Origin: Candidatus Liberibacter solanacearum CLso-ZC1
GTDB lineage: Bacteria; Pseudomonadota; Alphaproteobacteria; Rhizobiales; Rhizobiaceae
Reading direction: 5' to 3'
DNA length: 64,000 nucleotides
Assembly: GCF_000183665.1 (NCBI RefSeq)
Contig: NC_014774.1
Location: forward strand, 310,001 to 374,000
Positions 11,131 through 21,298 of the stretch are shown in pieces. The notes under the pieces are model-generated. The model saw only the letters and a list, made by a program, of their open reading frames with translations. It did no database searches and was not told the DNA's origin. Numbering within the stretch: position 1 is the stretch's first letter; the number at the start of each line of letters is the position of its first letter. A program made the translations under genes and the position numbers.

Positions 11131-11265
11131 TTAAAAAGACAAGCGTTTACGACCCTTAGATCTTCGGCGAGCCATTAACTTGATTCCGCTGCGTGTAGAC
11201 ATTCGAACAAGGAAACCGCAGCGCCTTTTTCGGACAATATTAGAGGGATTATACGTACGCTTCAT
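11131..11265 (-). CDS. rpmH: 50S ribosomal protein L34
   Basis: This 44-residue, strongly basic protein starts [18 protein letters not shown] and continues with the L34 core [20 protein letters not shown]. It is too short for many gene finders. It sits immediately upstream of rnpA on the same strand, the arrangement conserved across bacteria. Confidence 0.96.
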   Translation of the reverse strand: MKRTYNPSNIVRKRRCGFLVRMSTRSGIKLMARRRSKGRKRLSF

Positions 11266-11370
11266 TTGATCAATAACCTAAAGGCCCTTCACGATTTAAT
11301 ACACAATATAACCGGTACTCTAAATAAGAAAACTTTGGAAGTCAATTGAAGCAAATATTTATGAGGCGTT

Positions 11371-11466
11371 GGCATGGGTACAGGATTATGAAATCCTAAT
11401 TGTGAGATTAAATAGTAAATATTTTTATAAAAATAGTATAAGTGGAGCATGGATAGACACAAAATG
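11371..11466 (+). repeat. Direct repeat, upstream copy (dcd leader)
   Basis: This segment, including GAAATCCTAATTGTGA and TAAATATTTTTATAAAAATA and ending in TGGATAGACACAAAATGGG, recurs almost unchanged about 286-290 bases downstream, just before and across the dcd start codon. It marks a tandem duplication of the dcd promoter/leader and 5' coding end. Confidence 0.85.
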
Positions 11467-11660
11467 GGCATAGGATCTTAGTAGACAAATTTATAACTAA
11501 ATTGTTTGCAAACGGAGAGATTATTGTTGATTATCCATTGGCAGAAGATTTGTTTGGTGTTAAAAAATAGAGCTGTTTAAGTTACATGGATCTGTTTTAG
11601 AGCTAAATTGTAGAGATTAGTTTCACTAATGGAGAACTTTAAACTCCAAGAGGTGCGGGT
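11449..11660 (+). pseudogene. Decayed tandem copy of the dcd 5' end
   Basis: It begins with ATGGATAGACAC exactly like the intact gene 286 bases downstream, then tracks its first ~100 codons with substitutions. A one-base loss near GGATCTTAGTAG breaks the frame, and about 90 bases are deleted between GCAGAAGAT and GTTTAAGTTACATG. Similarity ends near CTAATGGAGAAC...CTCCAAG, where the second copy of the leader starts. It is a non-coding relic of a tandem duplication. Confidence 0.85.
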
Positions 11661-11756
11661 ATGGGTGCGGTATTATGAAATCCTAATTGTGATATTATAG
11701 TAAATATTTTTATAAAAATAGTATTAAGTGGAGCATGGATAGACACAAAATGGGTA
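11661..11756 (+). repeat. Direct repeat, downstream copy (dcd leader)
   Basis: This is the partner of the repeat at 11371-11466. It contains the likely dcd ribosome binding site (AGTGGAGC) directly before the start codon at 11735. Differences from the upstream copy are a few substitutions and a short indel in the TTAAATAG/TTATAG stretch. Confidence 0.85.
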
Positions 11757-12838
11757 TAGGAGTCTTACCAGATAAATTTATAACTGAATTGGTTGCAAAC
11801 GGGGAGATTATTGCTGATTGTCCATTAGCAGAAGATCAGGTGCAACCTTCTAGCCTTGATTTGCGTCTTTCTGCAAAAGCGTATCGCGTTAGTGCAAGTT
11901 TTTTGCCCAAGGATGAAGGTTTGGTATTAGATAGAATAGAGCGATTTAAGTTACATGAAATAGACCTTTTAGAAGGAGCTGTATTAGAGGAAAATTGTGT
12001 ATATATTGTTCCGCTAATGGAGAGTCTTAAGCTCCAAGGGGGCATGTATGCTTATGCAAACCCTAAGAGTTCTATTGGAAGAATTGATGTATTAGCCCGT
12101 GTGTTAGTTGATAGGAACTCGCAGTTTGATTGCATTCCTGCAAACTATTGTGGAAGGCTTTATTTGGAAATTTTATCGTTAAGCTTTCCGATTACTGTTA
12201 GGACTGGATCTCGTTTGTCGCAGCTTAGATTCATGTACAAGAGAGAGGTTTTTTCCAAAGAAAAATTACTGTTGTTACATCAAGAAAAACCTTTAATTCA
12301 AGGTGGCATAGTTGATTTTTCAGACGAAGGTATTGCTTTATCTGTGAATCTTAAGGGAGAAGGGAACAGTGGGCAAATTATAGGATATAGAAGTAAACGC
12401 CATACAGCAGCAATCGACGTTGATTCTAAAAAGGCATACGATATTGCTGATTTTTGGGATCCTCTGTATTCCCAAGAAGGAAATGGACTGGTTCTTTATC
12501 CAAATGAATTTTATATTCTCGCATCGCAAGAATTTGTGCAGATTCCGCCTTTAATTGTAGCTGAGATGTGTCCATATAACCCTCTGATAGGGGAATTTAG
12601 GGTTCATTATGCTGGTTTTTTTGATCCTGGATTTGGATACCCGGAAGGGTCTGGGGCAAAAGCTGTTTTAGAGGTGCGTTCGTATGTTCCTTTTTTCTTG
12701 GAGCATAGTCAAATTATTGGACGACTTAGATATGAGTCTATGATGAAGGAGCCGGAGAATCTTTATGGCGACACAAGAGGATCTAATTATCAAGCTCAAG
12801 GATTAAAATTATCAAAACATTTCCGTGCTATTGAGTAG
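11735..12838 (+). CDS. dcd: 2'-deoxycytidine 5'-triphosphate deaminase
   Basis: This 367-residue protein matches the long, double-length dCTP deaminase form found in alphaproteobacteria, rather than the ~190-residue classical Dcd. It would deaminate dCTP to dUTP, feeding dTMP synthesis. The N-terminal half has QPSSLDLRL and the trimeric dUTPase-like YANPKSSIGRIDV motif. The C-terminal half repeats the fold with FRVHYAGFFDPGFG. A GTGGAG ribosome binding site lies a few bases before ATG. A second ATG at codon 6 (MGIGVLPD) is closer to the usual rhizobial start. Confidence 0.9.
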   Translation: MDRHKMGIGVLPDKFITELVANGEIIADCPLAEDQVQPSSLDLRLSAKAYRVSASFLPKDEGLVLDRIERFKLHEIDLLEGAVLEENCVYIVPLMESLKLQGGMYAYANPKSSIGRIDVLARVLVDRNSQFDCIPANYCGRLYLEILSLSFPITVRTGSRLSQLRFMYKREVFSKEKLLLLHQEKPLIQGGIVDFSDEGIALSVNLKGEGNSGQIIGYRSKRHTAAIDVDSKKAYDIADFWDPLYSQEGNGLVLYPNEFYILASQEFVQIPPLIVAEMCPYNPLIGEFRVHYAGFFDPGFGYPEGSGAKAVLEVRSYVPFFLEHSQIIGRLRYESMMKEPENLYGDTRGSNYQAQGLKLSKHFRAIE

Positions 12839-12949
12839 TTTTTGATTTGAACGATCTCTGACAGCGATTACATTTTAGATAAAGGGAAAATTGGTTTTGG
12901 CAACTTGAATTTTTAAGTAATATTGTTGACAACGAATTATTTATTTAAT

Positions 12950-14017
12950 TTATTTGGGTACTTTGATCCCTCCCGCAGAGATGGCTTTTTTCATGACAGT
13001 TGGCAAGGCAATATTTGTGAGATCTTGCACGTAACACCATTTACTTTCTGGTATCGATATGATTTGGGGCACAACTGTTTTCCAAATGAATAGCTTTAAG
13101 TTAAAATGGGTAAATGTATGAGTTATTGTGTTGCATAAAGTCCAATTTGCTAAGAAAGGGGCGTTTCCAACATCAATTTCTCCATCTTTTTTTGCACTCC
13201 AATCACTTCCTGGAAGCTCATCCATTCCTTTCAATAAGCGCGTTTTTGTTCTTTTGCGAAGAAGGATACGGTTGTCGGATGTAATTGCTAGGAAAATAGC
13301 ACCAACGCGTGCGGGTTTTTTTTTAGGGCAAGTTATGCCGAGAAGATGAGATTCTCCTCTAGAAAAAGTTAAACATTTTTTTTGAATAGGACATAAATGG
13401 CATAAAGGTTTTTTAGCAGTACAGATTAGCGCTCCTAAATCCATCATAGCTTGAACAAAGTCTCCTGGGCGGGATGCTGAGGTGATTGTACGAGCATAGC
13501 TTTTTATTGTTTTTTTATAGAGAGGAAGGGATTTGGTGATTGCAAAGCATCTAGATATTATTCGTTCAATATTGGTGTCTATTACAACTGCAAAATGATT
13601 AAATGCTATGGCAACTATGGCGGATGCCGTATAATCTCCTATACCAGGAAGTTTTTTAAGAATATCTTCTTTGTTTGGAAAATCTCCTTCATATTTTTGT
13701 ACGATAACGTCGGCGCATTTTTTGAGGTTTCTTGCTCGTGTATAGTATCCAAGTCCTGCCCATGCAGATAAAATTTCCTCCTCTGTTGCAGAAGACAGAC
13801 AAAATATTGTGGGCCATTTTTGCATAAACTTTTTAAAATATGGCTCTACTGTTGTAACGGTTGTTTGTTGCAACATTATTTCAGAAAGCCATATTGTATA
13901 AGGATCAGGTAAACTAGATTTGTTGGTTTTAGGAGGGATTCTCCAAGGAAGTGTCCGGTGATTAATATCGTACCAATTGAGAATATCGATTTGAATTGTA
14001 TTCTCATATTGAGGCAT
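12950..14017 (-). CDS. mutY: A/G-specific adenine DNA glycosylase
   Basis: MutY removes adenine mispaired with 8-oxoguanine. The 355-residue protein has the catalytic-Glu region SEIMLQQTTV, the helix-hairpin-helix LPGIGDYTASAI, the catalytic Asp in AVVIDTNIERI (DTN where relatives have DGN), and the four-Cys iron-sulfur loop CTAKKPLCHLCPIQKKCL. A C-terminal NUDIX-like MutT domain follows. The gene is convergent with dcd and divergent from the DUF721 gene, as in rhizobia. Confidence 0.95.
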   Translation of the reverse strand: MPQYENTIQIDILNWYDINHRTLPWRIPPKTNKSSLPDPYTIWLSEIMLQQTTVTTVEPYFKKFMQKWPTIFCLSSATEEEILSAWAGLGYYTRARNLKKCADVIVQKYEGDFPNKEDILKKLPGIGDYTASAIVAIAFNHFAVVIDTNIERIISRCFAITKSLPLYKKTIKSYARTITSASRPGDFVQAMMDLGALICTAKKPLCHLCPIQKKCLTFSRGESHLLGITCPKKKPARVGAIFLAITSDNRILLRKRTKTRLLKGMDELPGSDWSAKKDGEIDVGNAPFLANWTLCNTITHTFTHFNLKLFIWKTVVPQIISIPESKWCYVQDLTNIALPTVMKKAISAGGIKVPK

Positions 14018-14210
14018 GATTTTTTAAGTCTCACTGTAATTTCATATTGAGCATAGGATATAACTATGAGATTATCATCTGTTTTTTAATAAATTAAAAA
14101 ATGTAAAATTACACTATTTTTATCGTAGAAATATTTTGTTTTCAACGATGAAAGTAGAAATTTTTATAACAAGATATTTTTTCATTTATTTATATAATTA
14201 TTAGGTTAGT

Positions 14211-14726
14211 ATGATAGGGATTAAAGAGGATTGTGAAGGTATGATGCATTTTTCTGAAATTATTGATGATTTATTAGATCCCTTTTTACGTCGTAGAGCA
14301 GGTATAAGTATATCTCTTATCGGTGTATGGAGTGAGTTGGTGGGAGACGATGTTGCCAAGCACTGTAAGCCGGAAAAAATAATTTGGCCGCGTAGAGATT
14401 ATGCTGATGAACGAGATTTTTCAAGCAATATCGGTGGAATTTTAGTTATTGCATGTGAGGGTCCATATGCTCTTTTTTTGATGCACGATCAGTCGAAAAT
14501 CATTAGAAACGTTAATGTTTTTTTTGGATTTTGTGCTATTAAAAAAATTCGCTTTCTTCAGAAACCCGTAGGCATCACGAATCAAGATTCTCCTTGTGCG
14601 ATTCCTTCTTTGAGAGAAAATGACTGTAAAAAAATCGAAAAAATGACTGAAGGAATTAAGGATGAGCCATTAAAAAAAGCGTTGGTCCGGTTTGGTCATG
14701 CGGTGATCGGATTTTCCTATTTATAG
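14211..14726 (+). CDS. DUF721 (DciA-like) domain protein
   Basis: This 171-residue protein has the DUF721 pattern: an N-terminal helix (FSEIIDDLLDPFLRRRAG), the WSELVGDDVAKHCKPEKI turn, and a beta segment ILVIACEGPYALFLMHDQSKII. DUF721 includes DciA, a loader of replicative helicase DnaB in bacteria without DnaC, but the rhizobial copy beside mutY has not, to my knowledge, been tested. ATGs at codons 11 and 12, with GAAGG just upstream, are alternative starts. Confidence 0.8.
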   Translation: MIGIKEDCEGMMHFSEIIDDLLDPFLRRRAGISISLIGVWSELVGDDVAKHCKPEKIIWPRRDYADERDFSSNIGGILVIACEGPYALFLMHDQSKIIRNVNVFFGFCAIKKIRFLQKPVGITNQDSPCAIPSLRENDCKKIEKMTEGIKDEPLKKALVRFGHAVIGFSYL

Positions 14727-14818
14727 GGGATGTGAGTTGGTACTGGTGCAGTTAATAATAAATTTGTGACAATGATATTGATGTTAGAAGTAATTTTTAA
14801 ACGGGAGAAAAGGTAGTT

Positions 14819-15505
14819 ATGAAAACGGCTAAAATAGGGGCTTTATGCATCGCAGTAGTGTTTGTTGTGGGATCTGTCTTTTTTTATACAAAAAGTAGAA
14901 ATTCCTCTAATGCGTTACCGCTTCCCTACAGTATGATAGATGTGGATATTTTACTTGCTGCTTCTCCTCATGCCATGGAAGAGATATCAATTGGACGACA
15001 AGATGCTCCGCTTACAATAGTTGAATATGCATCAATGACGTGTTTTCATTGTGCGGAATTTCATAATAAAACCTTTAAAAAGATTGAAGATAAATACATA
15101 AAAACAGGTAAAGTACGCTTTATTTTCCGAGAATTTCCTTTGGATTCTGTTTCTACCGCTGCAAGTATGTTAGCACGATGCGCGGAAAATCGTGTGAAAG
15201 GCGGTTATTTTGGTTTCGTATCAATGCTATTTAAAAAGCAAAATGATTGGATAGAATCAAAAAATTATCGAGAATCGATGTTTAATATGGCTAAAATTGC
15301 TGGTTTTTCGCGGAATGATTTTGATTCATGTCTGGGGAACCAAAGTATTCTAGATGATATTAAGACTGGGAATAAGATTGCTGTTGAGAAGCTTTTAATT
15401 AATTCTACTCCGTCTTTTTTTATTGGAGGTAATCTTTACCTTGGCGATATGTCAGAAGAAGTTTTTTCAAAAATAATTGATAGCATGATAGAGAAAGATT
15501 CCTAA
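14819..15505 (+). CDS. DsbA-family thiol:disulfide oxidoreductase
   Basis: This exported thioredoxin-fold protein has 228 residues. A signal/anchor segment spans about residues 5-23, the CFHC active site is Cys75-Cys78, and the cis-Pro lies in INSTPSFFIGG. It probably forms or shuffles disulfides in periplasmic proteins. A strong ribosome binding site (GGGAGAAAAGG) precedes the ATG. In many rhizobia mutY, DUF721 and this gene are followed by smc. Here no smc follows and the next gene is divK. Confidence 0.9.
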   Translation: MKTAKIGALCIAVVFVVGSVFFYTKSRNSSNALPLPYSMIDVDILLAASPHAMEEISIGRQDAPLTIVEYASMTCFHCAEFHNKTFKKIEDKYIKTGKVRFIFREFPLDSVSTAASMLARCAENRVKGGYFGFVSMLFKKQNDWIESKNYRESMFNMAKIAGFSRNDFDSCLGNQSILDDIKTGNKIAVEKLLINSTPSFFIGGNLYLGDMSEEVFSKIIDSMIEKDS

Positions 15506-15871
15506 TTGAAATAATTGTTTTAAATATTTTGATTTGATGATTCGATTTGTTTAGTCATAGAAATTTAATATGTAATTTATATTTATTGTTTAGGGATGAG
15601 CTTAGTGTTTGCATTTTCCTTATGATAATAGAATTAAGGTGCGTTTATGTGAGCATATATTAGGTTATAAATGATAAATTTAGACGATCATAAAGAATTT
15701 TAATGGGCTGTTTTTAATTTTATATTTAGAGGGCATTGCTATAGTGGGTGGAGTGGTTAACAACTCAATTTTTTATTTGAGAGAATTATGAATAAAGATA
15801 AAATAGGCATTTTTTTCTGATGCATTTTTATATTTTTTGAAAAGTACAAAAATTATGATCGGGATATTGAA
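15506..15871. other. Gap upstream of divK
   Basis: This AT-rich 366-base non-coding stretch presumably holds the divK promoter. I see no gene, RNA or strong inverted repeat in it. Confidence 0.4.
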
Positions 15872-16243
15872 ATGCCTAAAAAAGTAATGATTGTAGAAGA
15901 TAATGAGCTCAATATGAAGCTCTTTAGGGATTTGATTGAAACTTCTGGATATATGTCTATTCAGACAAGGAGCGGTTTAGAGGCTTTGGAGATTGCTCGT
16001 CAGCATAAGCCTGATATTATAATCATGGATATACAATTGCCAGAAATATCAGGATTAGAGATCACAAAGCAGATCAAAGAAGACAATGAACTTCAAGATA
16101 TCCCTGTGATAGCGGTAACAGCTTTTGCGATGAAGGGAGATGAGGAAAGGATACGTAAAGGGGGGTGTGAGGCATATATTTCCAAGCCAATTTCGCTTTC
16201 TATTTTTATGGAAACGATTAAAAAGTATATTGGAGAGGCCTGA
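15872..16243 (+). CDS. divK: Single-domain response regulator DivK
   Basis: This 123-residue CheY-like receiver has no output domain. The phospho-acceptor is Asp53 in IIMDIQLPE, with the acidic pocket at VEDNE and Lys105 in YISKPIS. It closely resembles DivK, which in alphaproteobacteria links the DivJ/PleC kinases to CckA through DivL. CckA and CcrM, other parts of that circuit, are in this window. In rhizobia divK is normally followed by pleD and rpmG. Here rpmG is nearby but on the opposite strand, and pleD is absent. Confidence 0.93.
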   Translation: MPKKVMIVEDNELNMKLFRDLIETSGYMSIQTRSGLEALEIARQHKPDIIIMDIQLPEISGLEITKQIKEDNELQDIPVIAVTAFAMKGDEERIRKGGCEAYISKPISLSIFMETIKKYIGEA

Positions 16244-16699
16244 AAGTGAAGATGTATCGCATTTTTTATGCGTGGTTTTGAAATTAAGTTTAATAATATT
16301 TTTTTGATACATATTTAGCGGTAAATTATTTTTGATCGATGAAAAATTGTGTTTTGCAGGTGGCCTATATTTAAAGGGAGCTGTGAACAAACAATACACC
16401 CTGTAATTATTTTTTTAAAGTTGTCTCGGCTAAATTATTTTTTGAGAGGAGGGACGACGAGGCTTTTTTCTAGTTTTGGGAGAAAAGCGTCTTTGACTTG
16501 TTGCCATCTTGCTATCTGGTAACACATCGCAATAAAAAACACTTAGCTATATATTTAACCTCATCTTTTGATTGTCAATAAGTCGTTTTTAAATTAGAGA
16601 TATCTGTTTTTATTGAAACCAGAAATATTTAAGTTTGGGCTTAGTATTCCCATATTTCTATCACAAATTCGGTTTATAGCGGGTGAATAGTACCCTATG
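16244..16699. other. Gap between divK and rpmG
   Basis: This is the 456-base space where pleD lies in many rhizobia. I find no recognisable PleD remnant (no receiver or GGEEF signature in any frame) and no other gene. Confidence 0.4.
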
Positions 16700-16867
16700 T
16701 TACTTGATCTTCCCTTCCGTAAAATCTACATGTTTTCTGACTACGGGATCATACTTTCTTTTCACCATTTGCTTTGGCATGGTGCGGGAATTCTTTTTAG
16801 TAACGTAAAAAGTGCCAGTTCCTTCTGACGATATGAGTTTGATTTTTATAGTTGCAGCTTTTGCCAT
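16700..16867 (-). CDS. rpmG: 50S ribosomal protein L33
   Basis: This 55-residue basic protein starts [18 protein letters not shown] and continues with [11 protein letters not shown] and [14 protein letters not shown], the L33 signature. It is of the type without zinc-binding Cys pairs, as usual in Rhizobiales. It is too short for long-frame scans. Confidence 0.95.
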   Translation of the reverse strand: MAKAATIKIKLISSEGTGTFYVTKKNSRTMPKQMVKRKYDPVVRKHVDFTEGKIK

Positions 16868-17185
16868 TTTCTATTCCATAACATCTCGCATTTCATTTAC
16901 GATACAATATTGACATAGGTAAAAAAGAGATAGTAATCCTATACAAGTATCATAGAAATCGTACGAGTCGTTGCTGATAAAGTCAAGAAGAATTCACATT
17001 TTCATTTTGTTAATTTTTTAAAAAAAATCATGTTTATATAAATGCGATAAAAAATATTATTATTGTTAAGGATACTGTGCTATTAGTTAACGTGAATTAT
17101 TGCGGTAATACTTTTTGTTTTCTGTAATTTAATACAAAAATGATAATTTGGCGCTTTATTTTTATTGGAGATCGTCTTGCATTAG
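16868..17185. other. Divergent gap between rpmG and cyoA
   Basis: This AT-rich 318-base space between divergent genes should carry both promoters. No operator motif I can name is visible. Confidence 0.35.
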
Positions 17186-18175
17186 ATGATGGCGAATATG
17201 ACTAAAAATATGAAATTTGTTGCTTTGTTTTTTTCAATTGTAATCCTTTCAGGATTTGACTTTGTTGTCATGAATCCTTACGGGGACGTTGCTTCGCAAC
17301 AGGCTGGTCTTATTTATATATCGGTTTCCTTGATGTTGTTGATAGTTGTACCGGTTTTTTTTTCTATCTTGTTTTTTGCTTGGCGGTACCGCGCTACTAA
17401 TAAGAAAGCCCATTATGATCCTGCATGGTATCATTCGACTCGATTAGAATTTTTTGTCTGGCTTATTCCGCTTATAATTATTGGGTGTTTGGCGGCAATT
17501 ACTTGGGACGCTACTCATCGTATGGACCCATATGCTCCCTTAGAAAGAATAAGTGAGAACAAATCTATTCCAAAAAACAGCAAGTCCCTTATTGTAGAAG
17601 TTGTGGCCTTAGATTGGAAATGGCTTTTTTTGTTCCCGGAGCAGAAAATTGCAGTGGTTAATGAATTGGTAGTTCCAGTTGATCGTCCTTTGGAATTCAG
17701 GATTACAGCATCTTCTGTTATGAATTCTTTCTATATTCCTGGCTTGGCTGGACAGATTTATGCTATGCCCGGCATGGAGACCAAGTTGCATGCTGTCATG
17801 AATAGAGAAGGTGCGTATAGTGGGTTTTCCGCCAATTATTCAGGAAAAGGTTTCTCTCATATGCGTTTCACATTTCATGGAAAATCGGAGAAGGGATTTG
17901 ACGATTGGGTCGCGAAAGTGAAGCGCCAAGGAAATTGTCTTGATCGACAAAGGTATCTTTTATTAGAAAAGCCTTCGGAAAAAGATCCGGTTATTTATTT
18001 TTCTTCTGTAGAATCGGGTTTATATTCTGCTATCATGAATTTTTGCGTCCATCCTAATAAAATCTGTATGGATGAAGTGATGCGTATTAATGCGATGGGA
18101 GGGGGAGGCGTGAAAGGGATTGATCGTCGTTTTCTTGTTTATGACGAGGATTATGCCTGGGAAAAGCAAAGATGA
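17186..18175 (+). CDS. cyoA: Cytochrome o ubiquinol oxidase subunit II
   Basis: This is subunit II of the cytochrome bo3 quinol oxidase. The 329-residue protein has an N-terminal hydrophobic segment, two membrane helices (about residues 43-65 and 88-108), and a periplasmic cupredoxin domain (VVALDWKWLFLFPEQ, NSFYIPGLAGQIYAMPGM) without the CuA ligands, as in quinol oxidases. CyoA is normally a lipoprotein. Here the expected lipobox reads VILSGF, with Phe24 where the acylated Cys should be. It is first in cyoABCD. Confidence 0.93.
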   Translation: MMANMTKNMKFVALFFSIVILSGFDFVVMNPYGDVASQQAGLIYISVSLMLLIVVPVFFSILFFAWRYRATNKKAHYDPAWYHSTRLEFFVWLIPLIIIGCLAAITWDATHRMDPYAPLERISENKSIPKNSKSLIVEVVALDWKWLFLFPEQKIAVVNELVVPVDRPLEFRITASSVMNSFYIPGLAGQIYAMPGMETKLHAVMNREGAYSGFSANYSGKGFSHMRFTFHGKSEKGFDDWVAKVKRQGNCLDRQRYLLLEKPSEKDPVIYFSSVESGLYSAIMNFCVHPNKICMDEVMRINAMGGGGVKGIDRRFLVYDEDYAWEKQR

Positions 18176-18267
18176 TTCTGCGTGGTTAAGATATGGCGGA
18201 AAGATTGTCCTTGCATCCTAATTAGCGTATTTAAATGATTGAGGTTTTTTGTATAAGGAAAGAATAA

Positions 18268-20283
18268 ATGTTGCAAAATGTTGATTTCTACAAATTCGTG
18301 TTTGGTCGTCTAACACTTGAATCCTTTCCTTATAAGATTCCTATAGTTTTGGGAACGTTTTGTGTTGTTGCTTTAGTAGGTATAGCTACCATTGTTACTG
18401 TTACATATTATCGTCTTTGGGGCTATTTATGGAAAGAATGGTTTACGAGCGTTGATCATAAGAAGATAGGCATTATGTATATAATACTATCGTTGGTAAT
18501 GCTTTTCCGAGGTTTTGCTGACGCTATTATGATGCGTCTTCAGCAAGCGATAGCGTCAGGAGGGGGAGAAGGATATCTAGACGCTCATCACTATGATCAG
18601 ATATTTACGGCTCATGGCGTTATTATGATTTTTTTCGTGGCGATGCCTATGGTGACGGGCGTCATGAATTTTGTAGTTCCTTTGCAAATAGGTGCTCGGG
18701 ATGTATCCTTTCCTTTCTTGAATAATTTTTCTTTTTGGATGACTGCGATGGGTGCAGTGCTGATGATGTCTTCTTTATTCATAGGTGAATTTGCTTCTGC
18801 AGGTTGGTTGGCATATCCTCCATTGTCTGGAATATCGTATTCTCCTGGGGTTGGAGTTGATTATTATATTTGGGGACTGCAAATTTCGGGGATTGGTACG
18901 ACTTTGTCTGGAATAAATCTGGTGGTAACCATTATAAAATTGCGGTGTCCAGGCATGACAATGATGAAAATGCCAGTATTTGTTTGGACATCTTTTTGTT
19001 CTAATATCATGATTATAGCGGCCTTTCCTATTTTAACTGCCACATTTTTCTTGTTAACTCTTGATCGTTATATAGGCACTAATTTTTTCACCAATCATCT
19101 TGGTGGAAATCCAATGATGTATGTTAACTTGATCTGGATTTGGGGGCATCCAGAGGTTTATATATTAGTACTTCCTGCTTTTGGAATTTTTTCTGAAGTA
19201 GTGGCAACCTTTTCAGGCAAAAGACTTTTTGGATATAGCTCCATGGTTTATGCAACTCTAGCAATAACAATTCTATCCTACACTGTTTGGTTGCATCATT
19301 TCTTTACTATGGGGTCTGGTGCGAACGTAAATGCTTTTTTTGGAATCATGACAATGATTATCGCGATTCCTACAGGGGCCAAGATTTTTAATTGGTTATT
19401 TACAATGCGCTTTGGAAAAGTACGTTTTGAGGTTCCGATGATGTGGACCTTGGGTTTTATGCTCACCTTTTTAATAGGTGGGATGACAGGAGTATTGCTT
19501 GCTGTTCCTCCTGCAGATTTTACGTTGCATAATTCGTTATTTTTGGTTGCTCACTTTCATAATACTATAATTGGAGGTGTTGTTTTTGGTTTGTTAGCGG
19601 GTATTGTCTATTGGTTTCCTAAGGCCTTTGGTTATAGATTAGATCCTTTCTGGGGCAAGGTTTCTTTTTGGTGCTGGTTTATGGGCTTTTATTTTGCATT
19701 TATGCCGCTTTATGCTCTTGGCTTAAAAGGTGTGACTCGTCGTTTGAGTCAGTATGAAGATGTTTCTTTGCAAGTTTATTATGTTGTGGCTCTCTTAGGA
19801 GCTGTTCTGATAGCGGGAGGGATATTTTCTTTTATTCTTTCGTTCATTGTTTCTTTCCTAAATCGAGCTCAATTACGTGATACGAGTGGTGATCCTTGGA
19901 ATGGGCGTACTTTGGAATGGTCTATTGCTTCTCCTGCACCAATGTATAATTTTTCTTTTACTCCTGTAGTGCATAAAATAGATGCTTGGAGTGATATGAA
20001 AGAGCAGGGATATCGTCGTCCAATTAATGGTTTCTTGCCTATTCACATGCCACAGAATACTGCTACGGGCATTGTTTTAGCGGGATTGAGCTTTTTATTT
20101 TCCTTTGCCATGGTATGGTATATGTGGTGGTTAGCAATCCTTTCTTTTGTGTCAATTGTCTTATATACGATTTTTCATACATTTAATTATAGTCATGGAT
20201 ATGAAATACCGGCGAAAGATGTAGAATCTTCTGAAGAATCTTGTAGACAAATTAGCATGGAACAAGACAAGGAGCGTTGTTAA
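18268..20283 (+). CDS. cyoB: Cytochrome o ubiquinol oxidase subunit I
   Basis: This is the haem-copper catalytic subunit (671 residues), reducing O2 to water and pumping protons. The low-spin haem and CuB/haem-o3 ligands are visible in [23 protein letters not shown] (His-Tyr cross-link site), WLHHFFTMG and HFHNTIIGG. About 15 membrane helices are predicted by eye, typical of CyoB. An AAGGAAAG ribosome binding site precedes the ATG. Confidence 0.97.
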   Translation: MLQNVDFYKFVFGRLTLESFPYKIPIVLGTFCVVALVGIATIVTVTYYRLWGYLWKEWFTSVDHKKIGIMYIILSLVMLFRGFADAIMMRLQQAIASGGGEGYLDAHHYDQIFTAHGVIMIFFVAMPMVTGVMNFVVPLQIGARDVSFPFLNNFSFWMTAMGAVLMMSSLFIGEFASAGWLAYPPLSGISYSPGVGVDYYIWGLQISGIGTTLSGINLVVTIIKLRCPGMTMMKMPVFVWTSFCSNIMIIAAFPILTATFFLLTLDRYIGTNFFTNHLGGNPMMYVNLIWIWGHPEVYILVLPAFGIFSEVVATFSGKRLFGYSSMVYATLAITILSYTVWLHHFFTMGSGANVNAFFGIMTMIIAIPTGAKIFNWLFTMRFGKVRFEVPMMWTLGFMLTFLIGGMTGVLLAVPPADFTLHNSLFLVAHFHNTIIGGVVFGLLAGIVYWFPKAFGYRLDPFWGKVSFWCWFMGFYFAFMPLYALGLKGVTRRLSQYEDVSLQVYYVVALLGAVLIAGGIFSFILSFIVSFLNRAQLRDTSGDPWNGRTLEWSIASPAPMYNFSFTPVVHKIDAWSDMKEQGYRRPINGFLPIHMPQNTATGIVLAGLSFLFSFAMVWYMWWLAILSFVSIVLYTIFHTFNYSHGYEIPAKDVESSEESCRQISMEQDKERC

Positions 20284-20284
20284 G

Positions 20285-20914
20285 ATGAGCAAACGAAAGA
20301 TTGGAAAATCGCCCAATACACCTGTTTTTTATCTCAAAGAGGAGAAGGGGAGTTGTATTGATCATCATGATGGGACGTATCTGGGTTTCTGGATATATTT
20401 GATGAGCGATTGCTTAATGTTTGCGGTTTTTTTTGTAACTTACGCTGTTCTTGGAAAAAATTATGCAGCGGGTCCGGCACCGATAGATATTTTTGGTATT
20501 AGGGATATCCTTGTGTCGACTATTGTTTTGTTATTATCATCTCTATCATATAGCTTCGCCATGTTGGCTTCCGAAGATGTGAAGAATAAAACAGTTTTTT
20601 GGTTGCTAGTCACAGCATTTTTCGGGATTATTTTTATTATGATGGAAATTCATGAGTTTGCCCATTTGATTTCTAAGGGGGCGACACCTCAACGATCTGC
20701 ATTTCTATCGTCTTTTTTTTCTTTAGTTGCCCTTCATGGATTGCATGTATTCTTTGGGCTTATTTGGATTTTTATTCTGGTTATACAGATTTTGAAAAAA
20801 GGTCTTATCCCAGACAATAGGCGTCGTTTGATGTGTCTATCTATGTTTTGGCATTTCTTAGATTTAATTTGGATATGTGTTTTCTCTTTTGTATACCTTA
20901 TGGGTGTTGTTTGA
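20285..20914 (+). CDS. cyoC: Cytochrome o ubiquinol oxidase subunit III
   Basis: This 209-residue membrane protein of the COX3 family has five hydrophobic segments. Diagnostic pieces are GFWIYLMSDCLMFAVFF near the N-terminus, the conserved Glu in MMEIHEFAHLI, and HGLHVFFGLIW. It starts one base after the cyoB stop, with GGAG nearby. Confidence 0.95.
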   Translation: MSKRKIGKSPNTPVFYLKEEKGSCIDHHDGTYLGFWIYLMSDCLMFAVFFVTYAVLGKNYAAGPAPIDIFGIRDILVSTIVLLLSSLSYSFAMLASEDVKNKTVFWLLVTAFFGIIFIMMEIHEFAHLISKGATPQRSAFLSSFFSLVALHGLHVFFGLIWIFILVIQILKKGLIPDNRRRLMCLSMFWHFLDLIWICVFSFVYLMGVV

Positions 20915-20938
20915 TATTTTTTGTGGAAAGAAAACGGG

Positions 20939-21298
20939 ATGGATTATAATCATAATAAAAGAACTCATTCTCATGGGACAAGAAGAGAATCTTTGATTGG
21001 ATTCATATTATCTTTGATTTTAACCTCTATCCCTTTTGGAATGGTAATGCAGGGCTCTTCTTTTCTAGATAAAAACATGACATATCTAGTAATTGTTCTA
21101 TGTGCTATTGCACAAATAATAGTTCATTTAGTATATTTCTTGCATATGAATGTGAAGGTTGAAGATGGGTGGAATGTGATGGCGATGGTTTTTACCATTA
21201 TTATCATTGCCATTTGTTTCGTTGGTTCTATGTGGGTGATGTACCATCTTAATTATAATATGATGCCGATGGATGAAAGTATGCGTAGTATACATTAG
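20939..21298 (+). CDS. cyoD: Cytochrome o ubiquinol oxidase subunit IV
   Basis: This small (119 residues) membrane subunit needed for bo3 assembly has three hydrophobic helices with the characteristic YLVIVLCAIAQIIVHLVYFLHM segment split by a His. The ATG at 20939 has GGAAAG nine bases upstream and is preferred over the in-frame TTG at 20921. It is the last gene of the operon. No SURF1 or haem O synthase gene follows. Confidence 0.93.
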   Translation: MDYNHNKRTHSHGTRRESLIGFILSLILTSIPFGMVMQGSSFLDKNMTYLVIVLCAIAQIIVHLVYFLHMNVKVEDGWNVMAMVFTIIIIAICFVGSMWVMYHLNYNMMPMDESMRSIH

